Of a stretch of 64,000 bases of DNA, positions 17,598 through 26,177 are shown in pieces; the stretch's first letter is position 1, and each line of letters begins with the position of its first letter. The stretch is taken from assembly GCF_009193215.1 (NCBI RefSeq), contig NZ_VYVA01000002.1:1-64000 (forward strand). Direction: 5' to 3'. The position numbers were made by a program, and so were the translations under genes. Source of the DNA: Flavicella marina. Lineage in GTDB: Bacteria; Bacteroidota; Bacteroidia; Flavobacteriales; Flavobacteriaceae. Under the pieces are notes generated by a model. The model saw only the letters and a list, made by a program, of their open reading frames with translations, made no database searches and was not told the origin of the DNA.

Positions 17598-20558
17598 TTA
17601 AAAGGTTGAAATATCGTCTATTCTTTGCTGTAATTCTTCTGCTCTTTCTCTTTCTAGCTCTTTGAGAGCTGCTTCACGTTCTTTTCTTTTTTGTTCTTTT
17701 CTCGCTGCTTTCTCTGCTGCTTTTTTTTGTTTTTCTTCTTCTTTTAGTCTCTTCTTTTCGGCTTTCTCTCTTTCTTTATTTTCTTTTTCTAAGGCCTTTT
17801 GTTCTTCAGCGATACGTTTCTCTTCAGCTTTCTTTTCTTCAAGTGCTTTTTTCTCAGCAGCAATTCTTTCTTGTTCAGCTTTTTCTTCAGCGATACGTTT
17901 CTCTTCAGCTTTCTTTTCTTCAAGTGCTTTTTTCTCAGCAGCAATTCTTTCTTGCTCAGCTTTTTCTTCAGCGATACGTTTCTCTTCGGCCTTTTTAGCT
18001 TCTAGGGCTTTTTTCTCAGCAGCAATTCTTTCTTGTTCAGCTTTTTCTTCAGCGATACGTTTCTCCTCAGCTTTTTTAGCTTCTAGGGCTTTTTTCTCAG
18101 TAGCAATTCTTTCTTGTTCTGCTTTTTCTTCAGCGATACGTTTCTCTTCAGCTTTCTTTTCTTCAAGAGCTTTTTTCTCAGCAGCAATTCTTTCTTGCTC
18201 TGCTTTTTCTTCAGCGATACGTTTCTCCTCAGCTTTTTTAGCTTCAAGTGCTTTTTTCTCAGCAGCAATTCTTTCTTGCTCTGCTTTTTCTTCAGCGATA
18301 CGTTTCTCCTCAGCTTTTTTAGCTTCAAGTGCTTTTTTCTCAGCAGCAATTCTTTCTTGTTCTGCTTTTTCTTCAGCAATGCGTTTCTCCTCAGCCTTCT
18401 TTTCTTCAAGTGCTTTTTTCTCAGCAGCAATTCTTTCTTGCGCTGCTTTTTCTTCAGCAATGCGTTTCTCCTCAGCCTTCTTTTCTTCAAGTGCTTTTTT
18501 CTCAGCAGCAATTCTTTCTTGTTCAGCTTTTTCTTCAGCGATACGTTTCTCCTCAGCCTTCTTTTCTTCTAGGGCTTTTTTCTCTGCAGTAATTCTTTCT
18601 TGCGCTGCTTTTTCTTCAGCAATGCGTTTCTCCTCAGCCTTCTTTTCTTCAAGTGCTTTTTTCTCAGCAGCAATTCTTTCTTGCGCTGCTTTTTCTTCAG
18701 CGATGCGTTTCTCCTCAGCCTTCTTTTCTTCTAGGGCTTTTTTCTCGGCAGCAATTCTTTCTTGTGCTGCTTTTACTTCAGCAATGCGTTTCTCCTCAGC
18801 TTGTTTAGCTTCTAGGGCTTTTTTCTCAGCAGCAATTCTTTCTTGCGCTGCTTTTTCTTCAGCGATACGTTTCTCCTCAGCTTGCTTCGCTTCAATTGCT
18901 TTTTTCTCAGCTTCAATTCTTTCTTGCTCTGCTTTTTCTTCAGCGATGCGTTTCTCCTCAGCCTTCTTTTCTTCTAGGGCTTTTTTCTCGGCAGCAATTC
19001 TTTCTTGTGCTGCTTTTTCTTCAGCAATGCGTTTCTCCTCAGCTTGTTTAGCTTCTAGGGCTTTTTTCTCAGCTTCAATTCTTTCTTGCTCTGCTTTTTC
19101 TGCTTCTGAATTTGCTAGTTTTGCTTGCTCTTTTTCTTCTTTTTCTTGGGCTTTTAACGCAGCTGCAGCTTCTTTTTCGTTTTGCTTTCGAGTTGCTTCT
19201 TCTGCCTTTAGTCTTTCTTTTTCAGCTTTTTCTTTCGCTTTGCGTTCAGCCTCAGAAGCTTTTAATGCTGCTTTTCTTTCTCTTTCTGCGTTTTTACCGC
19301 TTTTTTGATCCTTGATTTCACCACGAAGATGTCTACCTTTTTTTGGTTTTTTGGGTTCAGGTAGTTTTTCTTCTTTTGCTTTTTCTGTTGATTTTCCTTT
19401 TCGTTCACGTTTAGGAATTTCGTTCTCTTTTTTCAGAAATAAATTTTGAGTAAAGATACTTACGTCGGTAGCAGCATTGCTAAAGAAGGTTCCAATTGAA
19501 ATTCCAGCAACGACAATAAATTCTTTGGTTCCTTGACCTGCTCTAACAAAAAAATTAGGTCCACTTATCGTGTCTGATGCTGTTTTCTCTTTTTTAGGTT
19601 TTTTCAGTTTGTCAACATGTTCATCAATTCTCCATGAAGCACCTATCGAGATACCTGCATTGTTATATTGAGATCCTAAGCTACCATTAATAGAAGCGTC
19701 TAATTGCAAATTATTGTTAATTAAATATGCTGCACCTGTTCTAATTTCAGAATTGTTAATGAAGCTATTGAATTGATTACGACTTTCTCCAAAAAATGAC
19801 CATTGTTTATCGTAGTTATAGGTTGCACTGAATATTAGGTTGTATACGTCGCTATTGATGTCTTCTGTAAAAAAACGTTTTTCATAGCCAAAGTTTGTAA
19901 CAATTGTCCATTTATATTTTATGTGGTTTTGTAGTAAAATATTCAACTTGATATTGCCACGTTCATTTGTGTTGATGACGTAATTTGGATTGTCGTTAAA
20001 TAAATCAAGTATATCGTCAGGTGTTAAGTTGATATTCTCTTTAAAAGTTGGACTTAAGCCTATGGAAGTACTTACATTAAGTGCAATTGCAGGAACAAGC
20101 ATACTAGGGTGAAAGCCTGTTCTTTTTTTCCAACTTCTAATTTCGTGATCTCTATTTTTTATTTTCGGATTTAAAATCAAATATTTGATACCGAATCCAA
20201 TACTTCCTCCAAGGCTTTGTGTGATATTTGGATCTTGTTCTATTCGAAACCGATCAATATTTTGATCCAACAGAACGGCGAACTCTAAATATTCAGAAAA
20301 AGAACCAAATCGCAATGTTTGATTGAAAATATGTGATTTTAACTTTTCGTTGTTTACAAAATTACTTGTAGCGTAGAATTGATACCCTCCTTCGATTTGA
20401 GAAACTCCAGAACCGACACTATAAGGTGTTTCAGCAAAACCAGGTCTACTGGAATTGATAATTTCGGTGTATTGGGCTGACATTACGGAAATTTGCAACA
20501 GCAAAAATAAAAGCCAATATTTATGAGTCATTCTTAAGGGTAACGTAATTTTTTTCAA
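17598..20558 (-). CDS. Outer-membrane barrel protein with a long charged repeat tail
   Basis: 986 residues. A signal peptide (about 1-28) is followed by a transporter/phenol-degradation-type outer-membrane region (about 30-310) that starts INSSRPGFAETPYSVGSG. A linker comes next, then a Lys/Glu/Ala-rich helical tail (about 390-975) made mostly of a 27-residue repeat with core AEEKRIAEEKAEQERIAAEK (15 full copies plus partial ends). The tail should form a very long single helix or coiled coil, as in TolA, but no TolA domain or C-terminal membrane anchor is seen. The product ends QQRIDDISTF. It could span the periplasm or bind the cell wall; the function is unknown. Copy number is likely to vary between strains. 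Confidence 0.8.
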   Translation of the reverse strand: MKKITLPLRMTHKYWLLFLLLQISVMSAQYTEIINSSRPGFAETPYSVGSGVSQIEGGYQFYATSNFVNNEKLKSHIFNQTLRFGSFSEYLEFAVLLDQNIDRFRIEQDPNITQSLGGSIGFGIKYLILNPKIKNRDHEIRSWKKRTGFHPSMLVPAIALNVSTSIGLSPTFKENINLTPDDILDLFNDNPNYVINTNERGNIKLNILLQNHIKYKWTIVTNFGYEKRFFTEDINSDVYNLIFSATYNYDKQWSFFGESRNQFNSFINNSEIRTGAAYLINNNLQLDASINGSLGSQYNNAGISIGASWRIDEHVDKLKKPKKEKTASDTISGPNFFVRAGQGTKEFIVVAGISIGTFFSNAATDVSIFTQNLFLKKENEIPKRERKGKSTEKAKEEKLPEPKKPKKGRHLRGEIKDQKSGKNAERERKAALKASEAERKAKEKAEKERLKAEEATRKQNEKEAAAALKAQEKEEKEQAKLANSEAEKAEQERIEAEKKALEAKQAEEKRIAEEKAAQERIAAEKKALEEKKAEEKRIAEEKAEQERIEAEKKAIEAKQAEEKRIAEEKAAQERIAAEKKALEAKQAEEKRIAEVKAAQERIAAEKKALEEKKAEEKRIAEEKAAQERIAAEKKALEEKKAEEKRIAEEKAAQERITAEKKALEEKKAEEKRIAEEKAEQERIAAEKKALEEKKAEEKRIAEEKAAQERIAAEKKALEEKKAEEKRIAEEKAEQERIAAEKKALEAKKAEEKRIAEEKAEQERIAAEKKALEAKKAEEKRIAEEKAEQERIAAEKKALEEKKAEEKRIAEEKAEQERIATEKKALEAKKAEEKRIAEEKAEQERIAAEKKALEAKKAEEKRIAEEKAEQERIAAEKKALEEKKAEEKRIAEEKAEQERIAAEKKALEEKKAEEKRIAEEQKALEKENKEREKAEKKRLKEEEKQKKAAEKAARKEQKRKEREAALKELERERAEELQQRIDDISTF
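17800..19110 (-). repeat. 81-bp tandem repeat array inside the envelope-protein gene
   Basis: About 16 units of 81 bp, in frame and coding for 27 residues each. For example, the block CGATACGTTTC recurs at 17810 and 17891, exactly 81 bp apart. Units differ mainly at a few third-codon bases and at Ala/Glu and Lys/Gln swaps, so the array has been homogenised by recombination or slippage while kept in frame. Confidence 0.95.
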
Positions 20559-20604
20559 ATATAAGATTTTATGTATAGGAACGACTTAGTTCCTTTGAAA
20601 TTGT

Positions 20605-20612
20605 TATTTTTG
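20605..20612 (+). promoter_or_regulatory. -7 box for the DUF4834 gene
   Basis: TATTTTTG lies 16 bases before the ATG at 20629 and predicts a leader of only about 12 bases. Confidence 0.45.
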
Positions 20613-20628
20613 AACAAATTATTTTTTA

Positions 20629-20901
20629 ATGATACAAGAAGCAGGTTTGGTAACCTTTTTTAGAACAATCGCTATCATATTGCTGGTTATTTATGGATTA
20701 AAGTTTATTGCCAGGTATGTAATACCTCTCGTTTTAAAGAGAGCCGTGAACAAAGCACAACAGAGAGCACAACAAAGAAATTCAGATACTTATTCAGACG
20801 ATGTAAAAGTGGGGGAGACCGTGATTGATAAAAAGCCATCACGCGCTAATATACGAGAAAACAATGTAGGAGAATACGTAGACTATGAAGAAGTTGACTA
20901 A
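20629..20901 (+). CDS. DUF4834 family small membrane protein
   Basis: 90 residues: one transmembrane helix (about 10-36), a basic segment (KRAVNKAQQRAQQR), and a polar C terminus ending VGEYVDYEEVD. Recognised as DUF4834, a Bacteroidota family of unknown function. Divergent from the large repeat protein gene and upstream of fabI, but separated from fabI by its own promoter. Confidence 0.75.
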   Translation: MIQEAGLVTFFRTIAIILLVIYGLKFIARYVIPLVLKRAVNKAQQRAQQRNSDTYSDDVKVGETVIDKKPSRANIRENNVGEYVDYEEVD

Positions 20902-20976
20902 TTCGGATAGTATTATATAGGTGTAAATCTAATTTTTTAGTTTTATATTTAAAATCTATTATTTGGCAATCTTTAC

Positions 20977-20984
20977 TATATTTG
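20977..20984 (+). promoter_or_regulatory. -7 box of fabI
   Basis: TATATTTG matches TAnnTTTG and lies 37 bases before the fabI ATG. Confidence 0.45.
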
Positions 20985-21021
20985 CCACACAAAAAAATTA
21001 AAAACATTCAATTTTATATTT

Positions 21022-21837
21022 ATGTATAATTTATTAAAAGGAAAAAGAGGGATTATTTTTGGAGCATTGGATTCAAATTCAATTGCATGGAAAGTTGCAG
21101 AAAGAGCTCATGAAGAAGGAGCAACTTTTGTATTGACAAATGCGCCAATTGCTATGAGAATGGGTACCATCAACGAATTGGCCGAAAAAACAGGCTCTCA
21201 AGTTATTCCTGCTGATGCAACTTCAATGGAAGATATCGAAAATTTGGTTGAAAAATCTGTTGAAATTTTGGGCGGTAAAATTGATTTTGTTTTACATTCT
21301 ATTGGAATGTCTTTGAATGTAAGAAAAGGGAAGCATTATACAGAGTCTAATTATGACTTTACGCACAAAGGTTTTGATATCTCAGCATTGTCTTTTCATA
21401 GAGTGATGAATGTGTTGTATAAAAAAGAAGCGATGAGTGAGTGGGGATCTATCGTAGCCTTAACGTATATGGCTGCACAAAGAGTATTCCCTGATTACAA
21501 TGATATGGCTGATAATAAAGCATATTTAGAATCAATTGCTCGTAGTTTTGGATATTTCTTTGGTAGAGATCATAAAGTACGTGTAAATACAATTTCTCAA
21601 TCTCCTACAATGACTACTGCCGGTAGTGGTGTTAAAGGATTTGATGGATTTATCAATTATGCAGAAAAAATGTCTCCTCTTGGTAATGCAACAGCGTTAG
21701 AGTGTGCAGATTATACAATTTCTTTATTTTCTGATTTAACGAAAAAAGTAACATTGCAAAACTTATTTCATGATGGAGGTTTCTCTAACATGGGAGTAAG
21801 TACAGCAGTGATGTCTGAATTTACTGATGAAAAATAG
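21022..21837 (+). CDS. fabI: Enoyl-[acyl-carrier-protein] reductase (NADH)
   Basis: Reduces the trans-2 double bond in the last step of each fatty-acid elongation cycle. 271 residues of the short-chain dehydrogenase fold: the atypical FabI nucleotide motif GALDSNSIAWKVAE (about 12-25), LHSIGMS (about 93-99), and an active-site region containing Tyr and Lys (YNDM..NKAYLESIAR). Followed by a strong terminator; monocistronic. Confidence 0.95.
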   Translation: MYNLLKGKRGIIFGALDSNSIAWKVAERAHEEGATFVLTNAPIAMRMGTINELAEKTGSQVIPADATSMEDIENLVEKSVEILGGKIDFVLHSIGMSLNVRKGKHYTESNYDFTHKGFDISALSFHRVMNVLYKKEAMSEWGSIVALTYMAAQRVFPDYNDMADNKAYLESIARSFGYFFGRDHKVRVNTISQSPTMTTAGSGVKGFDGFINYAEKMSPLGNATALECADYTISLFSDLTKKVTLQNLFHDGGFSNMGVSTAVMSEFTDEK

Positions 21838-21854
21838 ACAAAAAGAATATTTAT

Positions 21855-21892
21855 AAAAAAAAATGCAAACCAATTTGGTTTGCATTTTTTTT
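21855..21892 (+). terminator. Terminator after fabI
   Basis: The stem AAATGCAAACCA/TGGTTTGCATTT with a short loop is followed by eight T. Confidence 0.9.
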
Positions 21893-21940
21893 GTGTTCAA
21901 AACAAATTGAAATAGTATATTTGATTTCCACAAAGAAAAA

Positions 21941-22903
21941 ATGAATTTACAATATTCCTTTATAATCCCTGTATATAACCGTCCTGATGAGGTAGGTGAG
22001 TTGTTAGATAGCTTGTTGATTATGGAAGGAGGAATTTCGTTTGAAGTTGTAATTGTAGAAGACGGGTCTTCAAATACTTGTGCGCATATTTTGGAAAAAT
22101 ATCAAAAAGTATTGAACATTCGGTATTTTTTTACTGAGAATCGAGGAGCAGGAAAAAGTCGAAATTTTGGGATGCAACAAGCAAGTGGGAATTATTTTTT
22201 AATCTTAGATTCTGATTGTTTGGTTCCGAAAGATTATTTGATCCATGTAAATTCACAATTGAAATCAAATTTCACAGATGCTTTTGGGGGGCCAGATGCA
22301 GCTCATGAAAGTTTTACATCCGTTCAAAAAGCGATCAATTATGCAATGACTTCAGTTTTTACAACAGGTGGAATAAGGGGTAAGAAAAAAGCTATCGGTA
22401 AATTTCAGCCTAGGAGTTTTAACTTTGGATTGTCGAAAAAAGCATTTGAAAAAACGAAAGGTTTTTCAGATTTAAAAATAGGAGAAGATATTGATTTAAC
22501 GTTTCGTCTGTGGGAAACAGGATTTGAAACGCAGTTGATTGAAGCAGCATTCGTCTACCATAAAAGAAGAGCAAACTTTCGACAGTTTTTTAAGCAAACA
22601 AATAACTTTGGTAAAGCTCGACCTATTTTAAATAAGCGTTACCCAGGAACAGCAAAAATTACGTATTGGTTTCCGAGTGTTTTTTTGGTAGGATTTGTTT
22701 TGGCTTGTTTGTTTTTTACAACAAATAGTATGATTCTTATGTATGCTTATGCAAGCTATTTTTCTATTTTGTTGATTGATGCTACCCTAAATAATAAGAG
22801 TTTAAAAGTTGGATTGTTAAGCTTGATTGCGACAGCTGTACAGTTTTATGGCTATGGTACAGGCTTCTTGTATTCAACGATTTCAAGCAAAAAAAAGCCC
22901 TGA
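21941..22903 (+). CDS. Glycosyltransferase family 2 protein
   Basis: 320 residues. The GT-A fold begins SFIIPVYNRPDEVGELLDSL; the metal-binding DSD is in LILDSDCLVP (about 87-96), and a GEDIDLTFRL segment (about 180-190) matches the ED(x)D motif near the acceptor site. Two hydrophobic helices at the C terminus (about 245-305) suggest membrane attachment. It probably adds a sugar to an envelope polysaccharide or lipid; donor and acceptor are unknown. The stop codon lies within the following terminator. Confidence 0.88.
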   Translation: MNLQYSFIIPVYNRPDEVGELLDSLLIMEGGISFEVVIVEDGSSNTCAHILEKYQKVLNIRYFFTENRGAGKSRNFGMQQASGNYFLILDSDCLVPKDYLIHVNSQLKSNFTDAFGGPDAAHESFTSVQKAINYAMTSVFTTGGIRGKKKAIGKFQPRSFNFGLSKKAFEKTKGFSDLKIGEDIDLTFRLWETGFETQLIEAAFVYHKRRANFRQFFKQTNNFGKARPILNKRYPGTAKITYWFPSVFLVGFVLACLFFTTNSMILMYAYASYFSILLIDATLNNKSLKVGLLSLIATAVQFYGYGTGFLYSTISSKKKP

Positions 22904-22925
22904 ATTCGATTCAAGGCTTTTTTGT
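22889..22925. terminator. Bidirectional terminator between glycosyltransferase and FAH-family genes
   Basis: The stem AAAAGCC-TGAA/TTCA-GGCTTTT, with A and T runs on its sides, serves both converging genes. It overlaps the stop codon of the glycosyltransferase gene. Confidence 0.85.
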
Positions 22926-22940
22926 TGATTTTTTCGGAAA

Positions 22941-23555
22941 TTAGATTACCTTATAATCGATCAGTAATTCGCCTTCAAGCGAACCTTGTAAATGATCTCC
23001 TTTTTCGTTTTTTCCTGCTCCAGTAGCTGGAGTTCCTGTAAAAACTAAATCACCAGGTTCTAAAGTCATAAATTTAGAAATATATGCAATGATTTCTTCA
23101 AAGTTGTAAATCATTTTAGAAGTGTTTCCTACCTGTTTTTGTTCACCATTGATTTTCAAGTCAAAATTGATGTCAGATAAGTCTTTAAATTTTTCGATTG
23201 GATAAAATTTCGATATAGGAGCTGCTCCATCAAAACCTTTAGCTAGGTCCCAAGGAGCTTTAATATCTCTATATGTAGTCAAAACATCTTTGGCTGTATA
23301 ATCGATTCCTAGTCCGATTTCAGAGATATACGAAGCTGCATTTTCTTCAGAAATATTTTTTCCTGATTTACCAATTTTTACCACCAATTCTAATTCGTAA
23401 ATCAATTGGTTCGTGAAAGAAGGGTATTCTACATCGTTATTGTTTAAAACCAAACTTGATTCTGGTTTAGAAAAAATAATTTGAGTTCCTGTTTTTAACC
23501 CAGCAACTTCTTCAATGTCATTTACATAGTTTTTACCAATACCTAGTATTTTCAT
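22941..23555 (-). CDS. Fumarylacetoacetate hydrolase family protein
   Basis: 204 residues of the FAH fold, short form. Recognisable segments: the metal-binding YELELVVKIGK, the DYTAKDV region, PISKF, and LVFTGTPATGAG near the C terminus. Small members act as acylpyruvate hydrolases or oxaloacetate decarboxylases; the substrate cannot be named here. It is last in the udk-divIC-FAH set, 4 bases after the preceding gene. Confidence 0.88.
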   Translation of the reverse strand: MKILGIGKNYVNDIEEVAGLKTGTQIIFSKPESSLVLNNNDVEYPSFTNQLIYELELVVKIGKSGKNISEENAASYISEIGLGIDYTAKDVLTTYRDIKAPWDLAKGFDGAAPISKFYPIEKFKDLSDINFDLKINGEQKQVGNTSKMIYNFEEIIAYISKFMTLEPGDLVFTGTPATGAGKNEKGDHLQGSLEGELLIDYKVI

Positions 23556-23559
23556 TTTA

Positions 23560-23880
23560 TTAATCTTTTAAAGTGTCAAATTCTATTAAAAATAATGTTT
23601 CTTCTTCTTTTTTTATGCGATATATCTCGCGAGCATATTTTTCTAATCGATCAGGGTCGTTTAAGGCCTTGATCATTTTTTTGTTGTGTTCGATTTCTTT
23701 TTCATAAAATTCAATAGAATTCTGTAACTCTTCAATTTCTTGATTGTATTCTCGATGATTTAAGTAAGAATTCTCGTCGAAAAACAGCATCCAAACGCAA
23801 AAGACAAGCAATATCAAGACATAGCGATTGGTCACGATTTTTAATATTGGATTGCTTTGTATTTTTTTTACTAGTTTCAT
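23560..23880 (-). CDS. Septum formation initiator family protein (FtsB/DivIC-like)
   Basis: 106 residues: one transmembrane helix (about 19-36) followed by a coiled coil (about 42-75) and a conserved segment DPDRLEKYAREIYRIKKEEE typical of DivIC/FtsB. It is expected to bridge FtsL and FtsQ at the division septum. Lies 4 bases after udk, an order I recall from other Bacteroidota. Confidence 0.85.
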   Translation of the reverse strand: MKLVKKIQSNPILKIVTNRYVLILLVFCVWMLFFDENSYLNHREYNQEIEELQNSIEFYEKEIEHNKKMIKALNDPDRLEKYAREIYRIKKEEETLFLIEFDTLKD

Positions 23881-23884
23881 TCAG

Positions 23885-24493
23885 TTACTTCAATTCTTGT
23901 TGTATCAAATTTGTTAATTTTGCTATCGCCTTATTGTTGGTTTTTGTTGTGTCAAAAACATAGTCCGCTTTGTTTTTATGAGGTTCTATGTAAGTTTGAT
24001 GCATAGGTTTTAATGTGTTTTTATACCTATTCATAATTTCCTCAATGCTTCTTCCTCGTTCTTTTTGATCTCTATTTATTCGGCGAATCAATCGTTCATC
24101 GGCATCAGCATGGATAAAAATTTTTAAATCAAACAAATCTAACAATCTTTTGTCGTTAAATATTAATATTCCTTCAACAATCAATATTTTTTTTGGAGTT
24201 GTATTTTTAGTGTCATTTATTCTGTTGTGTTCTGTAAACGAATAAACAGGCTGTTCGATTGTCTTTCCTTTCTTTAACTCGTTCAGTTGCACAAAGAGTA
24301 AGTCAAAGTCAATAGCTTTTGGATGGTCGAAATTTAGTTTTGTTTTCTCCTCAAAGTTTAAATCATCTGTTTTCTTGTAGTACGAATCTTGAGAGATAAC
24401 TTCAAGAACGGTCTCAGGGAAAAAGTTTTTCAACGCTGAAACGATGGTTGTTTTACCACTTGCCGTTCCGCCAGAAATACCGATAATAAACAT
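23885..24493 (-). CDS. udk: Uridine kinase
   Basis: Phosphorylates uridine/cytidine to the monophosphate for pyrimidine salvage. The P-loop GISGGTASGKTT is at about residues 4-15; SQDSYYK (about 39-45) and the FDHPKAIDFDLL segment are typical. 202 residues, normal length. Heads the udk-divIC-FAH group, separated from metK by a terminator. Confidence 0.93.
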   Translation of the reverse strand: MFIIGISGGTASGKTTIVSALKNFFPETVLEVISQDSYYKKTDDLNFEEKTKLNFDHPKAIDFDLLFVQLNELKKGKTIEQPVYSFTEHNRINDTKNTTPKKILIVEGILIFNDKRLLDLFDLKIFIHADADERLIRRINRDQKERGRSIEEIMNRYKNTLKPMHQTYIEPHKNKADYVFDTTKTNNKAIAKLTNLIQQELK

Positions 24494-24510
24494 CTATCTT
24501 TTTTTAACAA

Positions 24511-24554
24511 AAGTAGAAAAAAATAACGCCTTTGCAAATGAAAGCAAAGGCGTT
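24511..24554 (-). terminator. Terminator after metK
   Basis: On the minus strand the stem AACGCCTTTGC/GCAAAGGCGTT is followed by ATTTTTTT. It separates metK from udk. Confidence 0.88.
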
Positions 24555-24578
24555 TTAAGTATTTATAATCAATGATTT

Positions 24579-25835
24579 TTACAAACCAAAAGCAGTTTTT
24601 ACTTTTGAAACATAATCCAGTTTTTCCCAAGTAAACGTTTCAATTTCTTTCTCAACAACTTCTCCATTTGGAGATTCATATCTAACTGTTTTAACTTCTG
24701 GAGTTCTTCCCATATGTCCGTAAGCTGCAGTTTCTAGATATATCGGGTTTCTTAATTTTAAACGTTCTTCAATTGCGATTGGTCTCATGTCAAAAATTCC
24801 GCTAAGTCTTTCAGCAATTTCACCATCAGATAAATTAATTTTTGAGGTGCCATAAGTGTCTACAAAAATCCCCATAGGTTCTACAACCCCAATAGCATAA
24901 GATACTTGCACCAAAATTTCATCAGCAACACCCGCTGCAACTAAGTTTTTGGCGATGTGTCTAGTTGCATAGGCAGCAGATCTATCTACTTTACTTGGGT
25001 CTTTCCCTGAAAAAGCACCACCTCCATGAGCTCCTTTACCACCATACGTGTCAACAATAATTTTTCTACCCGTCAATCCAGTATCACCATGAGGTCCACC
25101 AATTACAAATTTTCCAGTTGGGTTGATATGGTATTTGATGTCATCACCGAATAAAGCTTGAATTTCTGGCTTTAATTTCGCAAGAACTCTTGGAATTAAA
25201 ATAGTGATGATATCTGATTTTATTTTGGCTAGCATTTTTTCATCGTCCGCATCAAAATCATCGTGTTGTGAAGATACAACGATAGCTTCAATTCTTTCTG
25301 GTTTGTTGTCATCAGAATATTGAATCGTCACTTGACTTTTCGCATCAGGGCGTAAATACGAAATTTCGGTTCCTTCTCTTCTCAAAGCTGCTAATTCGAT
25401 TAACAAACGGTGAGACAACTCTAATGCAAGTGGCATGTAGTTATCTGTTTCATTCGTTGCATAACCAAACATCATTCCTTGGTCTCCAGCTCCTTGTTCT
25501 TCCTTTGTCGCACGATCAATACCTCTGTTGATATCGTCTGATTGTTCGTGAATTGCAGACAATACACCACAAGAATTACCATCAAATTGATATTCTCCTT
25601 TTGTGTATCCAATTTTGTTGATCGTCTCTCTTGCTATTTTTTGAACATCTAAATAAGTTTTAGACTTAACTTCACCTGCCAATACAACTTGACCTGTTGT
25701 TACTAATGTTTCGCAAGCTACTTTAGAATCTGGATCAAAAGCCATGAAATTATCAATCAAAGCATCAGAAATTTGATCTGCTACTTTATCTGGATGTCCT
25801 TCCGAAACAGATTCGGATGTAAATAAATATGCCAT
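24579..25835 (-). CDS. metK: S-adenosylmethionine synthase
   Basis: Makes SAM from methionine and ATP. 418 residues with [20 protein letters not shown] at the N terminus (ATP/metal site), [12 protein letters not shown] (about 115-126) and [19 protein letters not shown] (about 262-280). The gene sits behind a SAM-II riboswitch and its own promoter, so its product probably shuts down its own synthesis. Confidence 0.97.
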   Translation of the reverse strand: MAYLFTSESVSEGHPDKVADQISDALIDNFMAFDPDSKVACETLVTTGQVVLAGEVKSKTYLDVQKIARETINKIGYTKGEYQFDGNSCGVLSAIHEQSDDINRGIDRATKEEQGAGDQGMMFGYATNETDNYMPLALELSHRLLIELAALRREGTEISYLRPDAKSQVTIQYSDDNKPERIEAIVVSSQHDDFDADDEKMLAKIKSDIITILIPRVLAKLKPEIQALFGDDIKYHINPTGKFVIGGPHGDTGLTGRKIIVDTYGGKGAHGGGAFSGKDPSKVDRSAAYATRHIAKNLVAAGVADEILVQVSYAIGVVEPMGIFVDTYGTSKINLSDGEIAERLSGIFDMRPIAIEERLKLRNPIYLETAAYGHMGRTPEVKTVRYESPNGEVVEKEIETFTWEKLDYVSKVKTAFGL

Positions 25836-25887
25836 TATTTTAATTTTTTTCTATGAGACGAGAAAAAATCAAATAATTACCAAAACC

Positions 25888-25960
25888 GCTAAAGTGAAAG
25901 ATGGAATCCTGCTTTAGCTCTTTTTTAACGAGGTGGCAATCAGTCAAATCTTTCCTCTTT
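25888..25960 (-). promoter_or_regulatory. SAM-II riboswitch upstream of metK
   Basis: The minus-strand leader matches the SAM-II aptamer in order: P1 arm GAGG, GATTTGA, CTGATTGCCA, P1 arm CCTC, the A-rich joint GTTAAAAAA, and GCTAAAG of the pseudoknot (aptamer about 25908-25960). A downstream segment CTTTAGC (25888-25894) is perfectly complementary to the aptamer's GCTAAAG (25912-25918), so pseudoknot and downstream hairpin should be mutually exclusive. SAM-II is known before methionine/SAM genes in Alphaproteobacteria and Bacteroidota. Distance to the metK ATG is about 70 bases, longer than usual. Confidence 0.88.
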
Positions 25961-25974
25961 GTTGTTTAACGCTG

Positions 25975-25982
25975 CAAAGTTA
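25975..25982 (-). promoter_or_regulatory. -7 box of metK
   Basis: On the minus strand TAACTTTG fits TAnnTTTG. The predicted start near 25971 lies about 10 bases before the SAM-II aptamer. Confidence 0.5.
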
Positions 25983-26000
25983 TACAAAAGAAATGAATAT

Positions 26001-26030
26001 TTGTATTTTAAATAAAAGTTTCTACATTTG
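26001..26030 (+). promoter_or_regulatory. Promoter of the metY leader
   Basis: TTG at 26001-26003, a 19-base spacer and TACATTTG at 26023-26030 fit the Bacteroidota consensus fully. Transcription should start near 26034, 16 bases before the leader-peptide ATG. Confidence 0.7.
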
Positions 26031-26049
26031 TAGAACAAAATTTAGAAAA

Positions 26050-26121
26050 ATGAAGTTTTTAACAAATATGTGTTCTATGATGATGTACAGATTTATTTCT
26101 GTAGGGGATACTATTGTGTAA
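26050..26121 (+). CDS. Methionine-rich leader peptide of metY
   Basis: A 23-residue open frame beginning MKFLTNMCSMMMYRF, with three adjacent Met codons (26077-26085), one more Met at residue 7 and a Cys at residue 8. It has its own well-placed promoter, and a terminator hairpin lies between it and metY. Such a layout is that of an attenuation leader read out by methionyl-tRNA supply. Nothing suggests that the peptide acts after synthesis. Confidence 0.75.
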   Translation: MKFLTNMCSMMMYRFISVGDTIV

Positions 26122-26177
26122 AAACAACATACATAAATATTATAAACCTCTATAGTTATTCTATAGAGGTTTTTTTT
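26086..26177 (+). promoter_or_regulatory. Transcription attenuator of metY (mutually exclusive hairpins)
   Basis: Four segments can pair as in classical amino-acid attenuators. Segment 1 TACAG (26086-26090) pairs with CTGTA (26099-26103). Segment 2 CTGTAGGGG (26099-26107) can instead pair with segment 3 CCTCTATAG (26147-26155): nine consecutive pairs, two of them G-U. Segment 3 also forms the terminator stem with segment 4 (26161-26169). A ribosome stalled at the Met codons just before segment 1 would free segment 2 for antitermination. A ribosome reaching the stop codon would cover segment 2 and let the terminator form. Confidence 0.7.
26144..26177 (+). terminator. Attenuator terminator before metY
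   Basis: A 12-bp perfect stem AAACCTCTATAG/CTATAGAGGTTT with a 5-base loop and a run of eight T, ending 36 bases before the metY ATG. A terminator placed before a gene, after a short reading frame, implies conditional read-through. Confidence 0.88.

Noticed and set aside
17800-19110. Regular repeats resembling a CRISPR array
   Set aside because: Units are contiguous without unique spacers, 81 bp long and in frame with a long gene.
17662-19308. A 548-codon open frame on the plus strand across the repeat array
   Set aside because: It is the antisense reading of the 81-bp repeats; the product is a monotonous Ser/Phe/Ala string and the minus-strand frame has signal peptide, barrel domain and full-length logic. 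Other open frames in the array arise the same way.
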